Part shown: positions 1-11,289 of the stretch, piece by piece
Layout of the letters: every line of letters begins with the position of its first letter
Position numbering within the stretch: the stretch's first letter is position 1
Position numbers and translations under genes: made by a program
Notes under the pieces: generated by a model
Seen by the model: only the letters and a program-made list of their open reading frames with translations
What the model was told of the DNA's origin: nothing
Database searches by the model: none
Assembly: GCA_963675135.1 (NCBI GenBank)
Contig: OY776124.1
Location: 15,808,066-15,872,065 of the forward strand
Length of the DNA: 64,000 nucleotides
Direction: 5' to 3'
Source: Galeopsis tetrahit
Lineage: Eukaryota; Streptophyta; Magnoliopsida; Lamiales; Lamiaceae

Positions 1-1003
1 ACAGAAATTAAATTTCTCCGAAAATTCGGCACGTACAAAACGTTCTTTAATACTAAAACAAAATTAGAAAAACATAAGTGCACGTCTCCCACTGCAACCA
101 CTGATACTATCGCAGCATTGCCCAAACTAATAGTAATCTCGCCCTCACTCAGTTCCCCTGTCTGCAGAAACCCCTGCAAGGTGTAACAAACATGGTCAGT
201 GGCTCCTGTATCTACTACCCAAGAAAAGGCAGAACAAGCCGCAAAACATGTTTCAACAACTAAAGCGAGAGACGTACCAGAGTTGTTCTTTTTCAGGAGG
301 GGACAATCAGACTTCCAATGTCCCGTCTTGTTGCACTTGAAACATTTGCCCTTCGGTTTTTTCACGCCACCAGAAGGCGCTAGTTTCTTGCTCCCACTGC
401 TTTCACCACCACCCTTTTTCGGTAAAGGCTTTTTCTTCTTCTTGCCATTAGACGAAGAAGGTCCAGCATGAACAGTAACATTGGCCTGTGGTCGTTTACC
501 CATGAGACCCTCCACCGCGACCAATTCTGTAAGAAGCTCGGTTAAAGTATAATCCTTCTTACTCATGATCGCGTTTACACGGAAGTTCTCAAAAGACTTT
601 GGGAGCGAGTGTAGGATCATATCGATCTTGGTAACATTATCGATTAAACCTCCGAGGACCTCAATCTCATTCAGATATTCCATTATCTTGAGACTGTGGT
701 CCCTCACGGACGCTCCCTCTGGCATAGAGGTTGACATGATCTTCCTCATAGCCTCAACGCGGGCAGCCATATCTTTCTTACCAAAAAGCTCTTTGAGGCT
801 CAGCATCATAGCTACGGCACTAGGCATAGTTTGATGCTGCTGTTGTAAAACATTTGACATCGAGGACAAAATGTAACAACGAGCACAAACTTGTACTCAT
901 CAGCAACTAGGACAATGTCCAAATTTCTTTTCCAATCCAAGTAATTTTGACCAATAAGCTTATTTTGATTTAAGATAACCATAAGTGGGTTGAATGTCAC
1001 CAT
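1..1003 (-). pseudogene. Copia gag-protease fragment with internal deletion
   Basis: Gag packages element RNA; the following protease cuts the polyprotein. The likely start is ATG at 1003, right after a TTTCAG that looks like a splice acceptor. The N-terminus has the gag motif NKLIGQNYLDWKRNLDIVL. After YKFVL, near 885-895, a deletion and frame change removes part of gag; reading resumes with RCYILSSMSNVLQQQHQ. From 828 to the window edge the frame is open (276 codons): a UBN2-type gag region, a Lys/Gly/Ser-rich linker, a CCHC zinc knuckle (CFKCNKTGHWKSDC, 301-345), then the protease active-site motif WVVDTGATDHVC near 200-240. Because the frame runs off the window, the 3' limit is unknown. 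The deletion makes it non-functional. Confidence 0.85.
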
Positions 1004-2064
1004 AATGTATCTGAAATAAATAAAATGCAAGCAATGAATCAAATAAGTTTGAAGCATAAAACATTGGAAACCTTCAAAACCAATATTCAACACAACCTCC
1101 AACAGCCCAACAAACACATATGCAAGCCACGTTAGGGTGGTCGTTTACACATGTATTCATCGACCAGACATTCAGTCTTTAATTTCAATATCACGTCAAT
1201 TATCCTTATGACGAATGAAATTAACAGTCGACCTTTAACTGGCCATGTGAACTAGAACAGTGACCCCGTTGGGGGTTATATTAAAATTCACATCTAAGTG
1301 ATGACCACAAATTAACAATAGTTATCTTGAATTATTCTTTTTTGATGAACTCATGGATGACACATCCGTTAGGGAAGATCACACACTTCATCTAAAGATT
1401 AAAACAATTTTATTAGAAGTCTTAACTAGCAAGCTCGTGAATGTTGCACCCGTTAGGAGGAGACTCCCAAGGTCCCACGAGCAACATACACCTTACTTAA
1501 AGACCAATTGTGGAGGCCTATAAATTAATTAAAATTCAATTATCTCACTTAGTCATTTTAACATGAATATTATTCATTGACATAGCAAATTAACAAAAAT
1601 TAAAACATGCATGCCATAACAATACAAGATGCGATAAACATAGGCAAAAATAAATAAATGCACAACTATCGCAACCCCTTGAAAACCTATCAAAAACAGC
1701 CTATAATAAGCTATTACAATGATAAAAACAGTGGCGTGGACGGATGCCTCGCATCGGCCTCTCAGGCAATGGAAAAAGCTCGAATTCTCGTCCACCGATA
1801 AAAACTGGCAGAAAACTTCATCAAGGCTTTTGAATTAGGCCTCCCCACTCATCGTTGCGGCGTAGCAGTGAGTCCTTTAGATCTCGTCGAGACGTTTCCG
1901 AAAAGGTTTTGTGGGCTGAAAACGGACACCCGAGTCAAAAGTTATGGCCAAAACAGTTTTCACCGTCCAAGGCCATAACCCGAAAAACTCAGATTATTGT
2001 TTTCAGATCTTCCATCGACACCGCCCGTTCTCACGATCAAAAAACTCAGATTATTGTTTTCCTG
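1004..2064 (-). other. Leader / 5' untranslated region of the Copia fragment
   Basis: About 1 kb of non-coding sequence upstream of the gag start, repeated at 56676-57706. It ends at a TTTCAG next to the gag ATG, so it may contain a leader intron. A stretch containing CTCAGATTATTGTTTTC occurs at about 1988-2005 and again at 2044-2061, just before the junction with the B3 unit. Small ORFs here (for example 1574-1795) have no recognisable domain and I do not call them genes. Confidence 0.6.
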
Positions 2065-2278
2065 GTTTGATAGCTTATTTGGATGATTTTTTTGGTTCCG
2101 TACATTTTCTCCAATTCTTCAGTGGTGAAGAGATGTCAAGCGGAAAAGACACATACTTCAACATTGTTGACTTCGTCTTAATTTTGTCCTCAAGACCAGC
2201 TTTTGGCTCCCATGCAAGAACCACTCATATCCATAATCCGAATTGTTGCATCTATATCATTTGAATCAGGAGCTCTCA

Positions 2279-4429
2279 TGTAACACCCGTGAATTTTAAA
2301 TTACTAATAATGGATAAGATATTCTTTTTTTAAAAAAAAAAAGAATAATAAGAAATACACTATAATAAATATATGTATAAATTATTGGAAATATTAAAAT
2401 AAAATATATGGTGATATGTATATACGCCTATTTTTAATATTATTATTACTAGTGTTTAATATATATTTATTCTTAATAATGATTCAATACGTCTAATTTA
2501 CCAAACCAACTTCCCCAAGTTTCGCCATTTAGTTACACATTCGATTTTAAAACTCGAGTCAGATTTCAACGTGAAATTGATCAGATTTCTTCGAATCCCA
2601 GATTTTTCTCACTCAATTAACTAAGTCTTCTCATACCTTATTTTACATCATCAACAATCACACACAGAAATAAATTGTCTCCTCATTCCGCTTAAACACA
2701 CGCCTATCTCTGTTGAATCATAAGCGTGAGATTGTAGAAAAATATTGATACATCTTCTACGTAGACCTGAGTGTCGTCTAAGTCCAGAGAGAACCGATTG
2801 TTGAAGTCGTAGCCTCCTCTTCGAACATTGTGTAATTCCCAACTAGCCCACTTTTCTTTATTATAATTGCTCTGATATTATATATTGATCTCTATTTTTA
2901 TTTATGTTGCTAGGATCCGAGAGTAGGCCTATATTTATGTTATTAGATAATTATTAAGCCCAGTTTAATACGTAGATGTTACTGTAAAAATTCAAATCAC
3001 TTCAGTTTCTTCAATTGATTTTTTTAAAAACAAGTTAAAATTTTTATTTATTCTCGTGTACATAAATCTATTAGTGGTAGATGTAGTTGATCTTTATCAA
3101 ACCGAAATTATTTATCTTTGGTCTTTAATTATCGTAAATTAGTTTCTCATCAAATTGGGTTTCTGCATTTTTTTTTAAGATATCCAAACCCGCATAGTGT
3201 CGTGTCCGAGTTGTTGGTTGGGTCTGTGTTGCTGGGATAATTGTACAAGTCCTTGCATCAAATTTTACTAAACCAAGATTTAACTGATGTGGCTTTAAAG
3301 TAGGGTCTAAGACAACTCTTTCCCCTATTTTTATCAAGCTGGCACTAAGTTTGAGGTTTGACAATAAGGTCATAGTTTAGTTGGATAAGTGACAGTAGCT
3401 AGCATCTCTGTTAATTAGGATTTTCAATTATATTGATTATAACCCAGTAGAGGTATACGTGTATATATATGTGTATATATTTATTTATTTATGAAGTTAT
3501 AACTTAGCAGTATAAGATTCTGTATATTTACTAATCAGTTAATTAGAGATAATAATACTAAGTCATGATAATTTATTATTTTAGGTGACGAGAGACGCTC
3601 GTGATAAATCAAGCTATATAATTACGAGATTAATCAAGACTTTAAGGTGGGGTTTTCTTACTATGTATTCACTTTGTCACCTTTAAATGTTATTTGTGAA
3701 TTTAATTGTTGCTTAGCTACATGATCCTATGTTTATGATTATTATGGGTTATTTCGACGGAAAGGTCGTTATAGCTAGCGGGGACGACGGTCCGGGATGG
3801 TAAGATCCTTGGGGGCAACTCCACCGTATACAGATTGGTCAATTTAATTGGTCAATATATGAAAGTATGTTTATTATGGGTTATTTCGACGGAAAGGTCG
3901 TTATAGCTAGCGGGGACTACGGTCCGGGATGGTAAGATCCTTGGGGGCAACTCCACCGTATACAGATTGGCCAATTTACTTGGTCAATATATGGAAGACT
4001 TATGTACGCATGTTTGTGAGTTTATGATTTTATTTGGATTGATATTTAACTGTGACAAAGTTGATCCCACTGAGCTAGTTGTTTGCTCACCCCAATTAAT
4101 TTAATATTTTACAGATTGACGGAGTTGTGGTGGAGGGACGGTGGAAGTGGATGTCTAACCAAGCAATGTTTTTCCTTATATTATTTTTGCTTTTAATTAG
4201 TTAGTTGCATCTCGAGTTAGACTTATTGTTCACTAATGCACTATTTGATTTCTTTGAAACCAGCTTTTGAGCCTTACTTGAATTGAATTGAAGTTTGGTA
4301 ATAATGTTCTTTAAGAAATTTGAGTTTTATTAAATCTTCCGCTGCAAATCTTTTTATAAACTCATAAATTCGAATTTCATTAGCACTCAAAGTATGTTTT
4401 CATCTAGGCCCTAAAATCGGGAAGTGACA
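2279..4429 (-). mobile_element. Solo LTR, Gypsy (Tekay/Del-like)
   Basis: Begins TGTAACACCC and ends AAGTGACA, so it has TG...CA ends, and is flanked by the 5-bp duplication TCTCA (2274-2278 and 4430-4434) inside B3 copy P1. There is no gag or pol, so this is a solo LTR left by LTR-LTR recombination. On the minus strand it starts TGTCACTTCCCGATTTTAG and ends CGGGTGTTACA, an end pattern I associate with Tekay/Del chromoviruses; that family assignment is from motif memory. A truncated copy with the same right junction lies at 48571-49654. Confidence 0.85.
3741..4000. repeat. 132-bp tandem duplication inside the solo LTR
   Basis: Two adjacent copies begin ATTATGGGTTATTTCGACGG at 3741 and 3873. 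Each contains GGTCCGGGATGGTAAGATCC and a CCACCGTATACAGATTGG segment. The same duplication is in the truncated LTR copy near 48965-49215, so it predates the segmental duplication. Confidence 0.85.
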
Positions 4430-4983
4430 TCTCACAATGTGTACCTTAATTTTACAAGGTGCCACCAATTTGAAAATTATTATTTCTCCCCTTTTAATCT
4501 CGTGCAAAAATGAAAAGGTCCTCCACCCACCACTTAAGCCACACCTCGCCAGTGTGAAAGTTGTTCAATTCTCTTTTCCCAATTCATCCACCAAAACAAT
4601 TGTGGAATCAAGGTTGGGCAAATAAAGTTTGTAGAACGCTCTCGGTACAAACCCCCCTCCCTCCTCAACGTTTGATGGGAGCATGAGCTTTACAAAACGA
4701 GGAATGTCATTTTGTAAACTAGCAAGAATTTTTTCGGTTTCATCCATTACATAACATATTGCATGCTAAAATGTCATCGTATAAATCCTTATGCCTAGCT
4801 GGTCCTCTTCTTTTCTCCATTCATTCCTGAATTCTTAGAACTATCTGACGCCTTGCTTTTTAATCTCTTTAGGTGTACTGCGTTCCCTCTCTTCGTCTTA
4901 CTTTTCTTAGTCCGAGGATAATAATCTGGAACATTATCAGTCTCCCAGTCACATTGTTCTTGTTTTAGTTTCTTTGCTCCCAT

Positions 4984-5985
4984 TGCATATTCTCTCTCTT
5001 TTCAACTAACAAGATCTTCTAAATTCAACCGTTGATTTCTCGGTTTGAAGATTTGTATAACTTGTTTTCGTAGTTTATCGTAAACTACCTACGGACATCT
5101 CAAACATCTCAAAAAACCACTTGCAACATATACATAATTTGACAAGAATATGGGGCTGTGCAAAATTAAATTTAAAAAAAAAAAATCAAAGTGGGTGAAT
5201 TTATTTATTAAAATGTTGTTTCATCTTGCGCAACTCACGTTTGCAGCAAAAAATCGTTGAGTGTGAAATTATCTATTAAAATGTTGTTTCTATAGTGTAT
5301 AAGTATCTTGAGTAAAATATTATTCATCGTGCGCGACGCACGTTTGCAGAAAAACATCGCACGCATATACACATTCATTAATGGTGAATTCCTAGATGTT
5401 AGTAAAGGAGGAACTCATCGATCAAGCTTAGACAAAATAATTAATGGTATTACAATTAATGATATATCGAGTTGAAATCTAAAGATCCCCAATATACAAA
5501 ACTCAAAATTCACCATGAATAAGCACCTGTCCCCTCAGTCTTTGCAAGTATGTAGTGAAAAGAAAAAAGAAAGGAACATAGTTAATAGGACCAAAAATCA
5601 AAACGAGTCGCATGCACGAGGGCACTTTCCAATTTTATTAATTTTACAAATTAGCAATAGTTACTTTAAGATTTTGCTTTGCGAAGAATTTATTATTTAA
5701 AAAATTATTTATCTTCCATAATTTGTTCGTTCTTTCCACTAGTCGCATGCACGAGGGCATGTATTAGGAAATTCATGACTTGCGTTTTGAGCGGTTTAAA
5801 GACGAGTGAAGAAATATATACATTCTTTCAAACTTTGTACAAATGTCTAAAGTAAATCATCATGAAGGACGGATAATCAGATGAACGCACATACAAAGGA
5901 CAAATAATTGCATTTTCCCAATTTGTAAATTTTTATATATATGTATTTACATTGAAAATATTGTGATATTTCCGGGTTGAATAGC
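4984..5985. repeat. 5' flank of P1 and 3' flank of P2 (short-type unit spacer)
   Basis: Non-coding spacer of the tandem array. It holds the presumed promoter side of P1, with repeated segments containing GCAACTCACGTTTGCAG and CTATTAAAATGTTGTTT. It also carries a segment with two GCATGCACGAGGGCAT words (5609-5760), and the ATATATATGTATTTAC stretch that precedes the next unit. The small ORF at 5515-5700 recurs in other short units but reads through the spacer and matches no known protein. Confidence 0.7.
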
Positions 5986-6740
5986 TTATTTGGATGATTT
6001 TTTTGGTTCGGTACATTTTCTCCAATTCTTTAGTGGTGAAGAGATGTCAAGCGGAAAAGGCACATACTTCAACATTGTTGACTTCGTCTTAATTTTGTCC
6101 CCAAGACCAGCTTTTGGCTCCATGCAAGATCCACTCATATCCATAATCCTAATTGCTGCATCTATATCATTTGAATCGGGAGCTCTCACAATGTGTACCT
6201 TAATTTTGCAAGGTGCCACCAATTTGAAAATTATTATTCCTCCCCTTTTAATCTCGTACAAAAATGAAAAGGTCCTCCACCCCCCACTTAAGCCACAGCT
6301 CGCCAGGGTGAAAGTTGTTCAATTCTCTTTTCCCAATTCATCCACCAAAACAATTGTGGAATCAAGGTTGGGCAAATAAAGTTTGTAGAACGCTCTCGGT
6401 ATATGCATACAAACCCCCCTCCTTCCTCAACGTTTGATGGGAGCATGAGCTTTACAAAACGAGGAATGTCATTTTGTAAACTAGCAAGAATTCTTTCGGT
6501 TTCATCCATTACATAACATTGTGCATGCTAAATGTCGTCATATAAGTCCTTATGCTTGGTCGTCTTCTTTTCTCTATTGATTCCTGATTTCTTAGAACTA
6601 TCTGACGCCTAGCTTTTTAATCTCTTTAGGTGTACTGTCTTCCCTCTCTTCGTCTTACTTTTCTTAGTCCGAGGATAATAATCTAGATCATTATCAGTCT
6701 CTCAGTCACATTGTTCTTGTTTTAGTTTCATTGCTCTCAT
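5986..6740 (-). pseudogene. B3-domain pseudogene copy P2 (long type)
   Basis: Full-length degraded copy. The C-terminus (5986-6261) is the cleanest piece: HEIKRG, IIIFKLVAPCKIKVHIVRA, then DAAIRIMDMSGSCMEPKAG and the end KCTEPKKSSK. The central B3 part (6288-6509) has RFVKLMLPSNV, followed by a frame slip at the run before GFVCIYRERS, and the shared TGA after GKEN. The N-terminal region (6540-6740) has an extra stop and several changes relative to short-type copies. The long type is marked by CATACAAACC and by CTCTCATTGCC at the start codon region. Non-functional. Confidence 0.85.
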
Positions 6741-8208
6741 TGCCTATTCTCTCTCTTCAACTAACAAGATCTTCTAAATTCAACCGTTGATTTCTCGGTT
6801 TGAAGATTTGGATATATAGCTTGTTTTCGTACTTTATCGTGAACTACAGTCTACGGACATCTCAAACTTCTTAGGGACGATAGGCAATGGACAAAAAACC
6901 CCTTGCATCATATACAGAATTTGACAAGATCGATCATATGGGGCTGTGCAAAATTAAATTTAAAAAAAAAAATCAAAGTGGGTGAATTTATCTATTAAAA
7001 TGTCGTTTCATCGTGCGCTACTCACGTTTGCAGCAAAAAAATCGTTGAGCGTGAAATTATCTATTAAAATGTTGTTTCTATAGTGTATAAGTATCTTGAG
7101 TAAAATATTATTCATCGTGCGCGACTCACGTTTGCAGAAAAACATCGCACGCACATAAACATTCATTAATGGTGAATTCCTAGATGTTAGTAAAGGAGGA
7201 ACTCATCGATCAAGCTTTGACAAAATAATTAATGGTTTTACCATTAATGATATATCAATTTGAAATCTAAAGAACCTCAATATATAAAACTCGAAATTCA
7301 CCATGAATAAGTACCTGTCCCCTCAGTTTTTGCAAGTATTTAGTGAATTTGCGGCAAAACATCGCTAAGTGTTGAATTTCTAGTAGAATGTTGTTTCTAT
7401 AGTGTATAAGTGTCTTGAGTAAGATTATTCATCTTCACTCCAATTGATTTGAAATCTTACACCTAGAAGCATAAGCTACTACTCTAAAGGATACCGACAA
7501 CTTGGAATTTACCATAATTAAGCGAAAATAATGCAATTTCTTGTCCGGTACGTTACACCCATTTTTCTTTTGGTCCTTTTCGCACTTTGATTTTTATCCT
7601 TGTATTTTTAATGAGGAGAGAGAACCTCAATGCATTTTTAAGATTGAATTTTCAAGATATTTTTTTGTTCATTAGAGGTTAAATAAATTTAATGATGCTT
7701 TTTTTTTTTTAAAGCATGTCAGTTTTAATTGGGAAATGTGGATCCGAATTAAAGCAAATATTTTCTTTTTGTCACGTCGGGCATGACAAAAATCAAAGTG
7801 CAAAGGTTAATAGGACCAAAAACAAAATGAGTCGCATGCACGAGGGCATTTTCCAATTTTATTAATTTTACAAATTAGCAATAGTTACTTTAAGATTTTG
7901 CTTTGCGAAGAATTTATTATTTAAAAAATTATTTATCTTTCTTTATTCGTTCTTTCCACTAGTCGCATGCACGAGGGCATGTATTAGGAGGAAATTCATG
8001 ACTTGCGTTTTGAGCGGTTTATAGACGAGTGAAGAAATATATAGATTCTTTCAAACTTTGGACAAATGTCTGAAGTAAATCATCATGAAGGACGAATAAT
8101 CAGATGAACGCACATACAAAGGACAAATAATTGCATTTTCCCAATTTGTAAATTTTTATATATATGTATGTACTTTGAAAATTTTGTGATATTTCCTGGT
8201 TTGATAGC
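6741..8208. repeat. Long-type unit spacer between P2 and P3
   Basis: Non-coding. It has three related segments around CGTGCG-CTACTCACGTTTGCAG (7010-7400). It then has about 480 bp found only in long units, including a fold-back sequence (7568-7822), and ends with the common GCATGCACGAGGGCAT segment. The same spacer recurs at 38988-40453, 41216-42332 (truncated) and 53408-54875. Confidence 0.75.
7568..7822. repeat. Fold-back (inverted-repeat) segment, MITE-like
   Basis: Imperfect inverted arms: TTTGGTCC...CGCACTTTGATTTTTATCC at 7568-7598 matches the reverse complement of GACAAAAATCAAAGTGCAAAGG...GGACCAAA at 7785-7822, with about 190 bp between. No target duplication could be fixed. It occurs in the other long-type units but not in short-type units, which keep only the outer TTAATAGGACCAAA. 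Confidence 0.55.
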
Positions 8209-8888
8209 TTATTTGGATGATTTTTTTGGTTCCGTACATTTTCTCCAATTCTTCAGTGGTGAAGAGATGTCAAGCGGAAAAGACACATACTTCAACATTG
8301 TTGACTTCGTCTTAATTTTGTCCTCAAGACCAGCTTTTGGCTCCCATGCAAGAACCACTCATATCCATAATCCGAATTGTTGCATCTATTTCATTTGAAA
8401 ATTATTATTTCTCCCCTTTTAATCTCGTGCAAAAATGAAAAGGTCCTCCACCCACCACGTACTTAAGCCACAGCTCGCCAGTGTGAAAGTTGTTCAATTC
8501 TCTTTTCCCAATTCATCCACCAAAACAATTTTGGAATCAAGGTTCGGCAAATAAAGTTTGTAGATTGCTCTCGGTATATGCATCCAAACCCCCCTCCCTC
8601 CTCAACGTTTGATGGGAGCATGAGCTTTACAAAACGAGGAATGTCATTTTGTAAACTAGCAAGAATTTTGCATGCTAAAATGTCGTCGTATAAATCCTTA
8701 TTCCTGGTCCTCTTCTTTTCTCCATTCATTCCTGATTTATTAGAACTATCTGACGCCTTGCTTTTTAATCTCTTTAGGTGTACTGCGTTCCCTCTCTTCG
8801 TCTTACTTTTCTTAGTCCGAGGATAATAATCTCGAACATTATCAGTCTCCCAGTCACATTGTTCTTGTTTTAGTTTCTTTGCTCCCAT
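8209..8888 (-). pseudogene. B3-domain pseudogene copy P3 (short type)
   Basis: Degraded copy with a deletion of about 80 bp that fuses the C-terminal tail (CATTTGA, near 8395) directly to the KFKLVAP-encoding segment; the GAPDS/VHIVRA part is lost. The minus-strand frame 8888-8463 is open for 141 codons and covers the N-terminus (MGAKKLKQEQCDWETDNV), the basic region and RFVKLMLPSNV. It lacks the DETEKI segment because of a small deletion between ILACK and ILASLQ. The shared TGA follows the GKEN codons near 8490. Confidence 0.85.
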
Positions 8889-9823
8889 TGCCTATTCTCT
8901 CTCTTCAACTAACAAGATCTTCTAAATTCAACCGTTGATTTCTCGGTTTGAAGATTTGTATAGCTTGTTTTCATAGTTTATCGTGAACTACCTACGGACA
9001 TCTCAAACATCTCAAAAAATCCCTTGCAGCATATACAGAATTTGACAAGAATATGGGGCTGTGCAAAATTAAATTTTTAAAAAAAAAAATCAAAGTGGGT
9101 GAATTTATTTATAAAAATGTTGTTTCATCTTGCGCAACTCACGTTTGCAGCAAAAAATCGCTGAGTGTGAAATTATCTATTAAAATGTTGTTTTTATAGT
9201 GTATAAGTATCTTGAGTAAAATATTATTCATCGTGCGCGACTCACGTTTGCAGAAAAACATCGCACGCATATACACATTCATTAATGGTGAATTCCTAGA
9301 TGTTAGTAAAGGAGGAACTCACCGATCAAGCTTAGACAAAATAATTAATGGTATTACAATTAATGATATATTGAGTTGAAATCTAAAGATCCCCAATATA
9401 CAAAACTCAAAATTCACCATGAATAAGCACCTGTCCCCTCAGTTTTTGCAAGTATGTAGTGAAAAGAAAAAAGAAAGGAACATAGTTAATAGGACCAAAA
9501 ATCAAAACGAGTCGCATGCACGAGGGCATTTTCCAATTTTTTTAATTTTACAAATTAGCAATAGTTTCTTTAAGATTTTGCTTTGCGAAGAATTTATTAT
9601 TTAAAAAATTATCTATCTTCCTTAATCTGTTCCTTCTTTCCACTAGTCGCATGCACGAGGGCATGTATTAGGAAATTCATGACTTGCGTTTTGAGCGGTT
9701 TATAGACGAGTGAAGAAATATATAGATTCTTTCAAACTTTGTACAAATGTCTGAAGTAAATCATCATGAAGGACGGATAATCAGATGAACGCACATACAA
9801 AGGACAAATAATTGCATTTTCCC
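8889..9823. repeat. Short-type unit spacer and LINE target site
   Basis: Presumed promoter side of P3 followed by the unit's GCATGCACGAGGGCAT segments. Positions 9811-9823 (ATTGCATTTTCCC) are the left copy of the LINE target duplication; the right copy is at 24606-24618. Confidence 0.75.
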
Positions 9824-9827
9824 CGGC

Positions 9828-11036
9828 GTGTTGGTGCTCAATGAACTTATTGATGATGCAAAAAAGATGAGGTTGGAGAGGCTCTTTTTTAAGATCGATT
9901 TTGCAAAAGCCTTTGACTCTGTGGATTGGGGTTTCTTGGATGACATGTTAATAAGTATGGATTTTGCTCCTAAATGGCGTAAATGGATTCGGGAATGCGT
10001 TTCTTCGGCCTCTGCGTCCGTCCTTGTCAATGGCAGCCCCTCAGCAGAATTCCATCTTCAACGGTGCCTTCGGCAGGGGGATCCTCTATCCCCGTTACTC
10101 TTTATTATTGCGGTTGAAGGATTAAGCGCCCTCATCTCTAGAGCCACTTCTATCGGCATTTTCGATGCAGTAAAAGTAGGGAGAAAGGAGGTTCCGGTTA
10201 CGCATCTTCAATATGCCGATGACACTATATTTGTGGGGGAGGCGACCACGAAAAACATATGGGCTCTAAAGTGCTTACTAATTAACTTTGAGAGATTATC
10301 CGGGCTTACGATTAATTTTGCAAAGTGCAGTCTTATTGGTCTTAATGTGGATGTGGAAGTGCAACAGGGAATGGCTGATTTCTTGGGTTGTGGTGTTGGG
10401 GTGCTTCCCATGAATTTCATTGGTATTCAAGTGGGGATTAATCATCAAACAACACTAGCTTGGAAAGGGGTGGTGGAAAAGGTGAAAAACAGAATTAAAA
10501 TGTGGGAGGATCGACAAATCTCTTTTGGTGGAAGGATCACATTGCTCAACGCGGTTCTCGTTTCGCTGCCTATTTATTATCTCTCCCTTTATCGTATTCC
10601 TAAAAAAATCCTGAGTGAACTAGTTAGGTTGCAACGTAATTTTTTGTGGGGGGTGGTGTGAGTACTACAAAAATTCCATGGGTCTCATGGAAGGATGTTT
10701 GTAGACCTAAGCCAGTCGGGGGACTTGGTGTTAGAAATCTTGATTTATTTAACATTTCTCTTCTTGGCAGGTGGGCGTGGAGGTTGCGTATGGAACCAAA
10801 AGCATTATGGGTTAAAATTCTGGATTCTAAATACGAGATTAATTTGACAGGTGCCGCTGCTGCTACGGTTAACAGGAGCTATCACTCAAGCTGGTGGAAT
10901 ATGCTTTCAGCTAAATTTGCAATTAATGGCCAAAATGCTTGGTTCACCAATAACATGGTAAAGATTGTGGGGTGTGGCAATGAAACATTCTTATGGCATG
11001 ATAGATGGTCGGATCATCCAGCCCTGAAAAATCTTT
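9828..11036 (+). pseudogene. LINE ORF2 reverse transcriptase fragment
   Basis: RT copies LINE RNA at the nicked target. Visible motifs: FFKIDFAKAFDSVDW (first catalytic Asp), LRQGDPLSPLLF, and the catalytic LQYADD at about 10210-10225. Then come FLGIQVG-like and WEDRQISFGGRITLLNAVL thumb motifs. The frame breaks near 10650 at a G run: six G here against seven in the copy at 51970-51980, a one-base loss. Reading continues in another frame (TTKIPWVSWKDVCRPKPVGGLGVRN) to 11036, where the CACTA element interrupts it. The N-terminal endonuclease domain is absent. Dead. Confidence 0.9.
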
Positions 11037-11289
11037 ACCCACTACAGGAAATCACACATTTCATGACGAATTTTTTTGCGACGACAAAAAAATCGTCACA
11101 ATTTCTTACTTAAACGTGACGAATTTTATTATTCGCCATTAAAGTACTTGAAATTGTGATAAAATTTAAATTCGTCACCAATTACAAAATTTTTCGTCAC
11201 AAATTTGTATATTTCATGACGATGTTAATAAGTATGTCACAATAATACTATGTGACGATTTCAATAATAAATGGTGACGAAATTCGACG

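Larger units (their letters stand above)
1..2064 (-). mobile_element. Copia retrotransposon fragment (gag, protease start, leader)
   Basis: A minus-strand piece of a Copia-type element that leaves the window at position 1. It holds a gag/protease reading frame (1-1003) preceded by about 1 kb of non-coding leader. It ends near 2064, where the sequence switches to the 3' end of a B3 pseudogene unit. No LTR, primer site or target duplication is seen, so it is a fragment. The part from 815 to about 2040 is present again at 56471-57706 at high identity. This family differs from the Copia elements at 24732, 42333 and 60039. Confidence 0.85.
2075..4983 (-). pseudogene. B3-domain pseudogene copy P1, split by a solo LTR
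   Basis: Degraded copy of a plant B3-domain gene (B3 is a DNA-binding fold of plant transcription factors; this version resembles the At5g42700/At3g19184-like group by motif). The C-terminal part is at 2075-2278; the B3 domain and N-terminus are at 4430-4983. The start is taken at 4983 (MGAKKLKQEQCDWETDN), followed by a basic region PRTKKSKTKRG. B3 motifs visible in order: RFVKLMLPSNV, AFYKLYLPNLDSTIVLVDELGKEN, then a TGA, then LARCGLSGGWR and IIIFKLVAPCKIKVHIVRA. Unlike most copies, an 8-base deletion here restores frame through the GF...PRAFYK segment. No introns are apparent, unlike typical B3 genes, so the founder may have been a processed copy. Confidence 0.85.

Noticed and set aside
5515..5700. 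61-residue ORF (MNKHLSPQ...) repeated in the short units
   Set aside because: Its conservation among units is explained by DNA duplication. It crosses spacer boundaries and is truncated or shifted in long units.
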